Source: Planctomycetales bacterium (GTDB lineage: Bacteria > Planctomycetota > Planctomycetia > Isosphaerales > Isosphaeraceae). Taken from it: a DNA stretch of 53,574 bases. The position numbers were made by a program, and so were the translations under genes. Numbering within the stretch: the stretch's first letter is position 1; each line of letters begins with the position of its first letter. Where the stretch lies: NCBI GenBank assembly GCA_027452145.1, contig DAIDHB010000244.1, positions 1-53,574 on the forward strand. Direction: 5' to 3'. Below, in pieces: positions 1-7,901 of the stretch. Below the pieces are notes generated by a model. That model was not told where the DNA came from. It searched no databases and was given only the letters and a program-made list of their open reading frames with translations.

Positions 1-423
1 GGTGCCGGAATAGCCCCCGCCGCCGCCGCCGCCGGCCGCGAGCAGCGGCGAGGCGGTCTCACCAACGATCCAGACAAACGTCCCGCCGCCACCGCCGGCG
101 CCGCCACTGACGCCGTTGTCGCCGGCGCCGCCGACGACGATGTCCAGGGTCGTACCGGCGGTCAGCATGATCTCGCCGCCCGCACCCGCCCCCAGGCCGC
201 CATCGGCACCGCCGCCGCCCGAGCCCCCCGCTGCGCCGTAGCCGGTGATCTTGTAGAGGCCCGTCACGCCGATCTGGTCGGTCTGGAGGCTGCCCGTGTA
301 GTTGTAGGTCCCGGCCCGAGCCGGGCCGGCCAAGGCCGCGAGCAGGGTCAGCGCGGCTGCTATGGCGGCTGCGACTGCGGCTGTTCCAGGTCTCCGATGG
401 CCGAGTCTCATCGTGGTCGTCAT
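1..423 (-). CDS. Secreted glycine-rich protein, N-terminal 141 residues (runs off window)
   Basis: The reading frame starts at an ATG (423-421) and stays open to base 1. It encodes a basic N-terminus (MTTTMRLGHRR), a long Ala/Leu hydrophobic stretch and an A-x-A-type cleavage site (GPARAGTYNYTG) near residue 38, so export by the Sec route is predicted. The mature part begins YNYTGSLQTDQIGVTG and then becomes an almost pure Gly/Ala matrix broken by GEIMLTAGTTLDIVVGG. This resembles the glycine-rich domain of many planctomycete surface proteins that end in PEP-CTERM, but the C-terminus is outside the window. A second ATG at 411 is possible. A GGAG lies 11 bases before the chosen start. Function unknown; a structural or surface role is inferred. 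Confidence 0.75.
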   Translation of the reverse strand, partial: MTTTMRLGHRRPGTAAVAAAIAAALTLLAALAGPARAGTYNYTGSLQTDQIGVTGLYKITGYGAAGGSGGGGADGGLGAGAGGEIMLTAGTTLDIVVGGAGDNGVSGGAGGGGGTFVWIVGETASPLLAAGGGGGGGYSGT

Positions 424-829
424 GGTGCTGTTCGCTCCGTGGAGGAAGAAGGGCGTCGAAAGAACGGCAGGCCGCCGCCCAGCCCGGCCCGATCGGCCGG
501 GCGACAGCGAAGCCCGCGCACACTCTAGTTCCACGCGGTGTGACACGACTTTTCGCCGGCCAGCGGCTCGGGCGGAGAAACCTTTCTAACCTGTTGCCCG
601 GTAGAAGGATATGTCGCCAGGGCGGTCCGGCGGCTCTCGGCGGTCCGGCGAGAGCCGGCCTTGACCTCGCATGACCGTTCCGGATCAATGCTCGGGGCCT
701 GTCGGGCTCGATCAGGCCGCCTCGGGCGCCGGGCCCGCGGCTGGGTGGCCGGCCTCGTGACGCCGGATCGATCCCGCCTCGCACCGTCGGCGCGGCCACA
801 TCACGGCCCAGGTGGGGAGTTGCTCATTC
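424..829. other. Divergent intergenic region, 406 bp, one hairpin
   Basis: This region separates the minus-strand glycine-rich gene from the plus-strand methyltransferase. It carries a 9-bp perfect inverted repeat (631-639 with 649-657, core GGCTCTCG / CGAGAGCC). No convincing promoter boxes were recognised. Open frames here are continuations of shadow frames. Confidence 0.5.
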
Positions 830-1726
830 ATGCCCCGTCCAATCCCGAACTCGCTCAAGCGCCTGCTCGTCCCGTGCTGGAACGCGGCCCATCACTACGG
901 CTGGGCCGCGCGCGACTACCTTGGTGCCCTGCTCCATCGCCGCTTCGAGCACTGCGACGTCTGCGGCCGGTTCCGGCCGATGCTTTATGGCCGTCGGATC
1001 GTCCCGCGGCGGCTCGAGGAATTGTGGGGACTATCGCCCCGACTGGCCGAGGCCCTGGCGCGGAAGGAATCGTGCGCGTGCACGTCGTGCGGCGCGAAAC
1101 TCCGCTGTCGACGGCTCGCCCGGGTCGTGCTGGACCTCTATCCCGTCGGCAACTCCCCTGGCCCGGCCGGTTCGCTCGCCCGCTGGGTCGAGCAGCCCGA
1201 GGCCCGATCGCTCCGCGTCGCCGAGATCAACCGGATCGACGGCCTGCACGAGATGCTGACGCGCCTGGACCGCTTCGAGGCGTCCGACTACCAGCCCGGT
1301 GTCGAGCCGGGCGGATCAGTCGAGGGCGTGCGCTCGGAGGACCTCACGCGATTGACCTATCCCGATGAGTCGTTCGACCTGGTGCTGACATCGGAGACCC
1401 TGGAGCACGTGCCGGACCTGGATGCCGCGCTCAAGGAAATCCATCGCGTCCTGCGCCCGGGCGGGCGGCATCTCTTCACGGTTCCGGTCCTGCCCGGCAC
1501 GGCCCGGACGTTCCCCCGGGCGGTCGTCGAGCCCGACGGCCGGATCACCGACCTGGCCCCGCGGATCTGTCACCCCGGCGGCGACTGGGGCTATCCGGTG
1601 TTCACCGAGCTCGGCACGGACCTGCCCGATCGGCTCCGGCGGCTCGGCTTCGAGGTCGAGGTCTTCTTCGGGCCCGTAAGCGACGACGACCTGGCCCAGG
1701 TCTATTCGTGCCGCAAGCCCGGCTGA
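830..1726 (+). CDS. Class I SAM-dependent methyltransferase (Methyltransf_11-like) with split CxxC pair
   Basis: The 298-residue product has a Methyltransf_11-type core in its second half. SFDLVLTSETLEHVPDLDAA followed by EIHRVLRPGG is the typical post-motif-I segment of SAM methyltransferases. The usual glycine-rich motif I is not obvious, so SAM binding is inferred from the rest. The N-terminal part holds two CxxC pairs (CDVC at 42-45, CTSC at 84-87) that could form a zinc ribbon. ATG at 830 is preferred to an in-frame GTG at 812 because GGGGAG (814-819) sits 10 bases before the ATG. The gene stands alone and its substrate is unknown. Similar proteins often lie in polysaccharide or surface-glycan loci. 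Confidence 0.75.
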   Translation: MPRPIPNSLKRLLVPCWNAAHHYGWAARDYLGALLHRRFEHCDVCGRFRPMLYGRRIVPRRLEELWGLSPRLAEALARKESCACTSCGAKLRCRRLARVVLDLYPVGNSPGPAGSLARWVEQPEARSLRVAEINRIDGLHEMLTRLDRFEASDYQPGVEPGGSVEGVRSEDLTRLTYPDESFDLVLTSETLEHVPDLDAALKEIHRVLRPGGRHLFTVPVLPGTARTFPRAVVEPDGRITDLAPRICHPGGDWGYPVFTELGTDLPDRLRRLGFEVEVFFGPVSDDDLAQVYSCRKPG

Positions 1727-1809
1727 CGTAGAGCGCATTGCCGTTGCGTGGCGCACGGGCGAGAGATGGAGGTTCGAGTCGGTCCCCAAAGCCCACAAAG
1801 TGGACGCCA

Positions 1810-1995
1810 GGACGTAGCCGGGGAGTCAGCCCCCCGGAACGCCAGGCGAACCCTCATCTCCCCGCCTTCATGTCACCCTCGCGGCCGCGACCCCGCCACG
1901 CGGGGCCGCGGCCGCGAGGGCCCATCGAGAGGGTTCGGTGTGTGGCGCTGCGGTCCGGCTCCGGTCCGGGGGGCTGACGCCCCCCGGCTACGTCC
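1810..1995. repeat. Nested inverted repeats between convergent genes
   Basis: The outer arms are 1810-1837 and 1966-1995. The left arm begins GGACGTAGCCGGGG and the right arm ends with its complement, CCCCGGCTACGTCC; the arms match over almost their whole length with a two-base gap. Inside lies a separate hairpin, 1876-1895 with 1901-1920, 19 of 20 bp paired around the loop CCACG (core CTCGCGGCCGCG). The element fills the gap between the convergent methyltransferase and glycosyltransferase genes, so it may end transcription from both sides. There is no U-tract, and a dispersed palindromic element is the alternative. Confidence 0.7.
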
Positions 1996-2015
1996 GATCG
2001 CCCCCTGACGGGGGC
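1968..2015. terminator. Two adjacent GC hairpins with TGAC loops
   Basis: GGGGGGC-TGAC-GCCCCCC (1968-1985) is followed by GCCCCC-TGAC-GGGGGC (2000-2015), both perfect stems with the same tetraloop sequence. They lie about 70-120 bases beyond the minus-strand glycosyltransferase stop and about 240 bases beyond the plus-strand methyltransferase stop. A bidirectional, possibly Rho-assisted terminator is plausible, since there is no T-run. Confidence 0.4.
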
Positions 2016-2084
2016 TGGGAGCCCCGCCGGCACAGACGCTTGGCCGGCCCGGCCCCTCCGTGAGCCACCCATCTGCAATGCGCT

Positions 2085-4289
2085 CTAACGTCGGGGCGAT
2101 GTCGTTTCGAGCTCGGAGTTGACGGCGGCCACGTCTTCCTCGCTGAGGTGATACACATAGATCGAGTGCCCGATCGGTGGCATGATGGGCTGGAAGCGGA
2201 GGAAGTACTCCAGCGGGTAGGTCCCGCCGGGTCCAGGGTGGTAGTTCCACACGGGCTGGGTCGCCTCGGGCACGGTCAGGGGCGGCGCGGGGTCATAGAG
2301 GCCCCACCGGAGGCCGTACAGCAACGAGGCACTCACGGCGTAATAGCCCGGGGTCAGCCGCCTGGCGGGTCCGATCAGCCGGGGGCTCGGCGGCGGGAAC
2401 ATCGGGTCCACCGTGCCGGGCAGGCCCGGCGGCAGGAACCAGCGGAACGGCTCGCCCCGGATCGCGAAGATCGACGGGTTGATCTGCCCGAAGTAGGCCA
2501 GGCCGATCGGCTGATCGGGGATCGTCTTCTTCCACCAGCGCTGAAGCTCCACCAGATCCTGGCCCCAGTCGAGGTTGCTATCGATCAGGTGCGGCGGCTC
2601 GCGGTCCGGTCCGCCCGAGGCCCAGTTGAAGTACGCCAGGTAGTGCGGGTGAATCCACATCGAGGCGGCGAAGGTCAGCGCGAGCGATCCCGCCGCGACA
2701 CCGCCGGCGACGCGCCGCCAGGGCTCGCGCATCGCCCGGCACCACGGCACGACCTTGCCGATCGAGATGAACACATAAGGCAGGATCCCCAGGACATAGC
2801 GCAGGCCCAGGTTGATGTCGGTCAGCAGCGTCATTGACAGCAGGATCAGCGCCGGCATGACCAGGAGCGCCAGTTCGTCGAACCAGCCGGAGCGGGTCCG
2901 CCTCATCAGGACGAGCGGCACCAGCGAGAGCGTCAGCAGGAGCCAGGTCCCCTCGGGGATCTTGTAGACGAGCGCCAGGAGGTAGTAACTCTTCCACCCG
3001 GTGCGCCTCAGCTCGCCGTCGAGGTAGACGAGGTACGCCTGGCGGTCCTCGCGGTCGGACTCGGGCGTGCGGCGGAGCTGGTCGATCACCGCGGCTTTCC
3101 GGCGAGGATCGGGGAAGCTTCTCGCGGCTTCGACGGCCGCGAAGTACCGGCTCGGTATTCCTTCCGTCTCGATCTTTTGCTCGTCGAAACCTTCGAGATA
3201 ATGGCGGGGCAGCGGTACCGGCAGGCCGCCAAACCAGGTCCCGCGGAACCGGTTCACGCGGAACTGCCAGGACACGTCGAACAGGGCGTTCCGGCTGTGA
3301 GGGCGCGACTCGCCGGGAGGAACCGGGCGGGTCAGCGTCCGCGAGCCGAACTCGTAATCGCCCAGCCGCGTGCCGATCCCCTCGAAGCCGTAGCCGACGT
3401 CGATCGTCAGGACGGAGAGCGCGACGATGGCCGCGCCGTGGGCAACGCTCAGTGACAGATACCGCGCCAGGCTCTTTGGCCTCCCTCCGGCGCCCGCCGG
3501 CCGCCCGGCCAGGGCGAGTCGCAGCAGCCAGAGGAGCGGCCAGGCGCCGTAGAGCAGGAGCATGCTGAACTTCGAGAGCTGCGCGATGCCGAGCACCATG
3601 CCCGCGACGGCGGCGCGCCGCCAGCTCGGGCCGGACAGGTAGCGCCAGAAGGCATAGGTCGCGGCGACGCCCATCGCCGTCGAGCTGGCGTCGGAGGTGA
3701 TCAGCCGGCCGTGCGCCAGGACGTTCGGGCAGAAGACCCAGAGGGCGAGACTCAGCAGCCCCGCAAGGTCGCCATACAGCCGGGCCGACCAGGCGAAGAC
3801 GACCAGGCCGCCGAGGACCGTGAAGATCGGCATGGTGAGCCGCGCGACCTGGAGCATCTCGAAATAGCGGTCGGCGTTGAGGATCGCGAAGAACTGCGAG
3901 AAGGTCGTCTGCGACGGGTCCTTGCCGGTCCAGCTCGTGTGCAGGTACAGCGGCTCGGTCGTCGGCCCCATCATGAGGACCGGTAGCGCGGCGGCCAGCT
4001 TGAACAGCGGCGGGTTGTGGTGATAGAGGCGGAACGTCCCTTTCTGCCAGTAGGTGATCCCGGCCGGCAGGTGGACGACCTCGTCGACCGTGGCGTTCTC
4101 GACCAGCAGGCTGCGCGCGGCGAGGACGTAGTGCAGGATCAGCAGGACCGCGAGGGCAGCGATCGTCCACCGTCGCGATCGTGCAGGAGCCGGCTCGACG
4201 GGCGCGGGGGGGGCCGGCGGCGTTGGAGCTGGGGCGGGCGCTGGCGGTGGCGCGGCCGTTCTGCGGTTTCGTCTCGGTTTCCGGGCCAA
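2085..4289 (-). CDS. Membrane glycosyltransferase, GT39/PMT_2-like
   Basis: The 734-residue protein has a Pro/Ala-rich cytoplasmic tail (residues 1-40), a first membrane helix (WTIAALAVLLILHYVLAA) and then the GT39-type loop VDEVVHLPAGITYWQKG with an acidic DE pair, followed by YHHNPPL and many membrane helices. This order matches the ArnT/PMT family, which transfers sugars from polyprenyl-phosphate donors on the outer face of the membrane. A large soluble C-terminal part begins near SNLDWGQDL. Translation is assigned to a TTG start because GGAGAG lies five bases upstream and no other start exists for a long distance. It is the last gene on this strand before a palindromic terminator region. 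Acceptor unknown. Confidence 0.8.
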   Translation of the reverse strand: MARKPRRNRRTAAPPPAPAPAPTPPAPPAPVEPAPARSRRWTIAALAVLLILHYVLAARSLLVENATVDEVVHLPAGITYWQKGTFRLYHHNPPLFKLAAALPVLMMGPTTEPLYLHTSWTGKDPSQTTFSQFFAILNADRYFEMLQVARLTMPIFTVLGGLVVFAWSARLYGDLAGLLSLALWVFCPNVLAHGRLITSDASSTAMGVAATYAFWRYLSGPSWRRAAVAGMVLGIAQLSKFSMLLLYGAWPLLWLLRLALAGRPAGAGGRPKSLARYLSLSVAHGAAIVALSVLTIDVGYGFEGIGTRLGDYEFGSRTLTRPVPPGESRPHSRNALFDVSWQFRVNRFRGTWFGGLPVPLPRHYLEGFDEQKIETEGIPSRYFAAVEAARSFPDPRRKAAVIDQLRRTPESDREDRQAYLVYLDGELRRTGWKSYYLLALVYKIPEGTWLLLTLSLVPLVLMRRTRSGWFDELALLVMPALILLSMTLLTDINLGLRYVLGILPYVFISIGKVVPWCRAMREPWRRVAGGVAAGSLALTFAASMWIHPHYLAYFNWASGGPDREPPHLIDSNLDWGQDLVELQRWWKKTIPDQPIGLAYFGQINPSIFAIRGEPFRWFLPPGLPGTVDPMFPPPSPRLIGPARRLTPGYYAVSASLLYGLRWGLYDPAPPLTVPEATQPVWNYHPGPGGTYPLEYFLRFQPIMPPIGHSIYVYHLSEEDVAAVNSELETTSPRR

Positions 4290-4324
4290 GTTGGCTCTCC
4301 GCTCCGCCCAGCGGGGGCGGGAGT

Positions 4325-4395
4325 CGGCGGACGGAGCCGCCTCCTACAGGGGCCGAATCCGGCGGCCTCGTTGTAGGAGGCGGCTCCGTCCGCCG
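4325..4395. repeat. Perfect 24-bp inverted repeat
   Basis: Arms 4325-4348 and 4372-4395 are exact reverse complements (right arm begins TGTAGGAGGCGGCTCCGTCC) around a 23-base loop. The element lies between xylB and the GT39-like gene, both on the minus strand, about 60 bases after the xylB stop. It could terminate the xylB operon. Its perfect symmetry also suits a dispersed palindromic repeat. Confidence 0.75.
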
Positions 4396-4433
4396 ATCTT
4401 CGCAATCCCTCTTGCGCAGTCCCATTTGGAAGA

Positions 4434-4453
4434 GTCGGGCAGGAATGCCCGAC
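4434..4453 (-). terminator. Hairpin directly after xylB stop
   Basis: On the minus strand GTCGGGCA-TTCC-TGCCCGAC starts at the base after the TAG stop of xylB and forms a perfect 8-bp stem with a four-base loop, followed by a pyrimidine-rich TCTTCC. It looks like a short terminator or mRNA 3'-end protector, backed up by the 24-bp palindrome just beyond it. Confidence 0.5.
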
Positions 4454-5992
4454 CTACTTGCTGTACACCAGCTCGCCGATCGTGCGGAACGAGTGGCGCA
4501 GGTCGTTGTAGAGCTGCCGGTACACCGCATAGGCCCGGTCGTAGTACGGGCGGACCTTCGCGTCCATCGGGGTCGAGTCGACCACGCGGATCGTGGCGTC
4601 GCAGGCCTCGGGGACCGAGGCGAATCCGCCCGTGCCGACCTGGGCGAGCAGCGCGACGCCGAACGCCGGGCCCTCGCTCGCGTTGATCGTGTGGACGTCG
4701 CAGCCGTAGATATCGGCCTGGATCTGCCGCCAGAGCGGGTTGCGTGCGCCGCCGCCCGAGACGCGCACCTGCTCGATCGCCATGCCCATCTCGCGGATGA
4801 GCTCGAGGCTGTCGCGCATGGCGAACGTCGCCCCTTCGAGCACGCTGCGGATCAGGTGCGGCCGGCCGTGGCGGACCGTCAATCCAATCCAGGCGCCCCT
4901 GGCATCGGGGTCGAAATGCGGCGTGCGCTCGCCGGTGAGGTACGGCAAGAAGAACAGCCCCTCGGCCCCCGGGCCGGCGAGGGCCGCCTCGGCGGTGAGC
5001 AAAAAGTAGGGATCCTCGCCCTTCTGCTTCGCCAGGGCGACCTCGGCCTTGCCCAGCTCGTTGCGGAACCACTGGAAGCTGCCGCCGGCCGCCAGCACCA
5101 CGCCCATGACGTGCCACGCGCCGGGTACGGCATGACACCCGCGCTGAAGGCGCCCCAGCGGGTCGAAGCCGAGCTGATCGGCGTGCGCGAACACCACGCC
5201 CGAGGTCCCCATCGTCGCCGACAGCACGCCCTGGCGCACGATCCCGTTGCCGACCGCGCCGGCCGGCTGGTCGCCGCCGCCGCCCACGATCGGCGTCCCG
5301 GCCTTCAGCCCGGTCGCCTTCGCGGCGATCTCGCTCACCTGCGCTGAGACCTCGGGGCTCTCATAACACGGCGGAAGGAGCGCCGGGTCGAGACCCAGCT
5401 TGCCCAGTAGCTCGGTACTCCACCGGCGATTGGCCACGTCGAGCATCAACGTCCCCGAGGCGTCGCTGACCTCGGTGGCATACGTGCCGCTCAGCCGGTA
5501 GCGGACGTAGTCCTTGGGCAGGAGGACCTGCCGCACGCGATCCCAGTTCTTCGGCTCGTGTCGGCGGACCCACAGCAGCTTGGGCGCGGTGAACCCCGTC
5601 AGCGCCGGGTTGGCGACCATGCGAATCAGGGCCTCGCGGCCGCCGGCCTTTTCCTCGATCTCGCGGCACTCCTCGGCGGTGCGCTGGTCGTTCCAGAGCA
5701 GCGCCGGCCGGATCACCTCGCCCGAATCATCGAGGAAGACCGAGCCGTGCATCTGGCCACTCAGGCCGATGCCGGCGACGTCCTCGGCGCGAAATGTCCC
5801 CGCGGCCAGCACGCGGCGGATTGTCTCGACGGTGGCGTCCCACCAGAGCGCCGGGGCCTGCTCGGACCAGCCCGGCCGGGGATGGTCGCAGGGATACTCG
5901 GCCGTCGCCGCCGCCAGGATCGTCCCGCGCTCGTCGATGGCCAGCGTCTTGGTGCCCGAGGTCCCGATATCGATGCCGAGCGTGACGCTCAC
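4454..5992 (-). CDS. xylB: Xylulokinase, FGGY family
   Basis: The 512-residue product is a full-length FGGY carbohydrate kinase. The N-terminal ATPase phosphate-1 motif is GIDIGTSGTKTL (residues 6-17), and IGLSGQMHGSVFLD with LLWNDQRT is typical of xylulokinases, which phosphorylate D-xylulose to xylulose 5-phosphate in the cytoplasm. The C-terminal domain has MGTSGVVF, LPYLTGERTPHFD and the adenosine-binding VSGGGARNPLWRQI. The start is a GTG whose GTGA overlaps the stop of the preceding hydrolase gene, which implies translational coupling. Specificity for xylulose rather than a related ketose is inferred from motif similarity only. No xylose isomerase is in the window. Confidence 0.88.
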   Translation of the reverse strand: MSVTLGIDIGTSGTKTLAIDERGTILAAATAEYPCDHPRPGWSEQAPALWWDATVETIRRVLAAGTFRAEDVAGIGLSGQMHGSVFLDDSGEVIRPALLWNDQRTAEECREIEEKAGGREALIRMVANPALTGFTAPKLLWVRRHEPKNWDRVRQVLLPKDYVRYRLSGTYATEVSDASGTLMLDVANRRWSTELLGKLGLDPALLPPCYESPEVSAQVSEIAAKATGLKAGTPIVGGGGDQPAGAVGNGIVRQGVLSATMGTSGVVFAHADQLGFDPLGRLQRGCHAVPGAWHVMGVVLAAGGSFQWFRNELGKAEVALAKQKGEDPYFLLTAEAALAGPGAEGLFFLPYLTGERTPHFDPDARGAWIGLTVRHGRPHLIRSVLEGATFAMRDSLELIREMGMAIEQVRVSGGGARNPLWRQIQADIYGCDVHTINASEGPAFGVALLAQVGTGGFASVPEACDATIRVVDSTPMDAKVRPYYDRAYAVYRQLYNDLRHSFRTIGELVYSK

Positions 5993-6834
5993 GGCGTGAT
6001 CTCCCAGCGCTCGCCGCAGCGGAGTACGCGGGCCTCGACCCCGTCCGGGAGCCGGCGGGCCTCGCGGTCGAACTCGGCCACGGGCACGGTGTTGAAGGTG
6101 AACATGTCGTAGTGGTGCGGGACGACGAACCGCGGGCGAACCCGAGAGGCCAGGTCGACGGCATCGGCCGCCGACATGTTCCCCGGCACGCCCCGCGCCG
6201 GGTCGCGGCCGTTGATCGGCAGGAACATTGCGTCGAACCGATCCGTCCCGAGCCGCCCCGCCAGGCCATCGTACGCCAGGCCGTCGCCGCTGTGGTAGAG
6301 CCGACGCCCGTCGACCTCGATCACGAACCCGAGGTAAAGATGACGCCCCCGGTCGTCCCTGTCGAGCCCCTCGTGCGCCGAGGCGACCCCGCGCACCGCG
6401 AACCCGCCGCAAACCGCCGTCATGCCGTCGTCGAGCCCCACCAGCCGCCCGGCCGGCAGGCCCAGGCTGGTGGCGTGGTCGAGCAGGGATTCCGGCAGCA
6501 TCAACGTCGCCCCGGGCGAGGCCGCCATGAGGACCGGCAGCGTCCCGGGGTCGAGGTGGTCCGAGTGCCTGTGGCTGGCGAGCACCAGTGCGACATCCCG
6601 CAGGTCGCCGCCGGCCAGCGGCGCTCGCGTCATCCGGACGTGCGGCCGGGCCGTGCCCGCATATTTCAGGGTCAGGTGCTCGGACAGATAGGGGTCGACG
6701 ACCAGGAGCCCCGCGCGCGTCTTCACCAGGAAGCCGCTCTGCCCCAGCCACCAGATGTACAGGACGCCCGGCCCCGGGATCGACTCCCGGATCTCCGCGA
6801 CGAGATCGGCACCGCTTTTGACCGGCTCGATCAT
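5989..6834 (-). CDS. Metallo-beta-lactamase-fold hydrolase, UlaG-like
   Basis: The 281-residue protein has an early strand WWLGQSGFLVKT, the metal-binding signature SHRHSDHLDP (HxHxDH), a later YHSGDG metal-ligand segment and the C-terminal VVPHHYDMFTFN. This is the layout of the UlaG / metal-dependent lactonase branch of the superfamily. L-ascorbate-6-phosphate lactonase is the best known member, so hydrolysis of a sugar lactone or phosphoester would fit the downstream kinase, but the substrate is not established. The ATG overlaps the previous stop (ATGA) and the stop overlaps the xylB start (GTGA). The three genes are therefore almost certainly co-translated. Confidence 0.8.
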   Translation of the reverse strand: MIEPVKSGADLVAEIRESIPGPGVLYIWWLGQSGFLVKTRAGLLVVDPYLSEHLTLKYAGTARPHVRMTRAPLAGGDLRDVALVLASHRHSDHLDPGTLPVLMAASPGATLMLPESLLDHATSLGLPAGRLVGLDDGMTAVCGGFAVRGVASAHEGLDRDDRGRHLYLGFVIEVDGRRLYHSGDGLAYDGLAGRLGTDRFDAMFLPINGRDPARGVPGNMSAADAVDLASRVRPRFVVPHHYDMFTFNTVPVAEFDREARRLPDGVEARVLRCGERWEITP

Positions 6835-7856
6835 GATCCCAGCTCGCGGCGGACGATGCGGACTCCCTCGACCATCGCGCGGGCCTTGGCCGTCGCGACG
6901 TGCCGCGCCGTCTGCGAGAACCCGCAGTCGGGTGTCACCGACACACGGCTTGCATCGACGTATTTCAGCACCAGCCGCAGCCGTTCGGCGACCAGCTCGG
7001 GGGGCTCGATCCAGGTGTTCTTGACGTCCACCAGCCCGACGGCGACGTCCATCGTTTGGGGCAGCTCGGCCAGTAGCTCGACCTCGGCCATCTCGCGGCT
7101 GGCGAACTCGAGCGCGAGCTGGTTCACCGCGGCGCGGCCCACCTGCGGGAACAGCGGCCGGTACGACCGCCGGCCCACCGCGCGGGCGCGGTAGTTTCCG
7201 AAGCACATGTGCATGCTGAGGTAGGCCCTCACGCCCTGGACCGTCCGGGCGACGACGTCGAGGAAGTGGTCGGCCGAGCCGGGGTGGCAGGCAAAGCTGG
7301 GCTCGTCGAGCTGGATGAAGTCGACCCCGGCGGCGTCGAGCGCCAGCAGCTCGGCGTTGACGATCGGCACCAGGGCCTCGGTGATCGCGGTGCGATCGGG
7401 ATAGACGTCGCCGCCCTCGATGCAGCCGGAGAGGGTGAACGGACCCGGGACGGGGACCTTGGCGGGCGCGTCGGTGACCTCGCGGAGCCGGCGGTACTCG
7501 GCGAGCGTGCCGAGCCCGGCGGGGGCCGACAGGGGCGCGACGCACCGATAGCGGTCGCGCTGATCGTGCGCGGGAGCACCCCAGCGCCGCGACGGAGGGA
7601 GCGGCTCGAGGCCGCCGAGGTACTCGTAGAAGCCAAGGTTGAAATCGACGCGCTGCATCTCACCATCGGTGATCCGGTCGAGGCCCGCGCGGATCTGGTC
7701 GTCGACGGCGAGGCGGACCGCGTCGCGGACGGCCTCGTCGCGGTCGAGCCGGCCGAAGCGATCGGGCGAGTCGCGGACGTCGCCGATGAACTTCTCATAC
7801 CAGCCGGGGAACGACCAGCTCCCGATGACGGTGGCGGGGATCGTCGGATGGGCCAT
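6831..7856 (-). CDS. MetE-core-like (cobalamin-independent methionine synthase family) protein
   Basis: At 341 residues this is about the size of the catalytic half of MetE, without the N-terminal half. Candidate zinc ligands are visible: H216 and C218 in MHMCFGNY, E250 in LALEFASREM and C311 in TPDCGFSQ, matching the HxC...E...C pattern of MetE. Other family landmarks are PGPFTLSG and FIQLDEPSF. Full MetE transfers a methyl group from methyl-tetrahydrofolate to homocysteine. Stand-alone cores like this use various methyl or alkyl donors, so the reaction here is open. It overlaps the UlaG-like gene by ATGA and follows the M24-like gene by 45 bases, placing it in the same operon. Confidence 0.75.
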   Translation of the reverse strand: MAHPTIPATVIGSWSFPGWYEKFIGDVRDSPDRFGRLDRDEAVRDAVRLAVDDQIRAGLDRITDGEMQRVDFNLGFYEYLGGLEPLPPSRRWGAPAHDQRDRYRCVAPLSAPAGLGTLAEYRRLREVTDAPAKVPVPGPFTLSGCIEGGDVYPDRTAITEALVPIVNAELLALDAAGVDFIQLDEPSFACHPGSADHFLDVVARTVQGVRAYLSMHMCFGNYRARAVGRRSYRPLFPQVGRAAVNQLALEFASREMAEVELLAELPQTMDVAVGLVDVKNTWIEPPELVAERLRLVLKYVDASRVSVTPDCGFSQTARHVATAKARAMVEGVRIVRRELGS

Positions 7857-7901
7857 CGCGTGGGGACCCCAGGTATTCCGTTTGCTCGCCCGGACCGGCT
7901 C

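Noticed and set aside
59..799. 246-codon minus-strand ORF at the left edge
   Set aside because: It is out of frame with the glycine-rich signal-peptide protein and has no ribosome-binding site or domain.
1766..1800. TTCGAGT loop-like sequence resembling a tRNA T-arm
   Set aside because: Flanking bases cannot form the five-base T-stem and no cloverleaf can be drawn.
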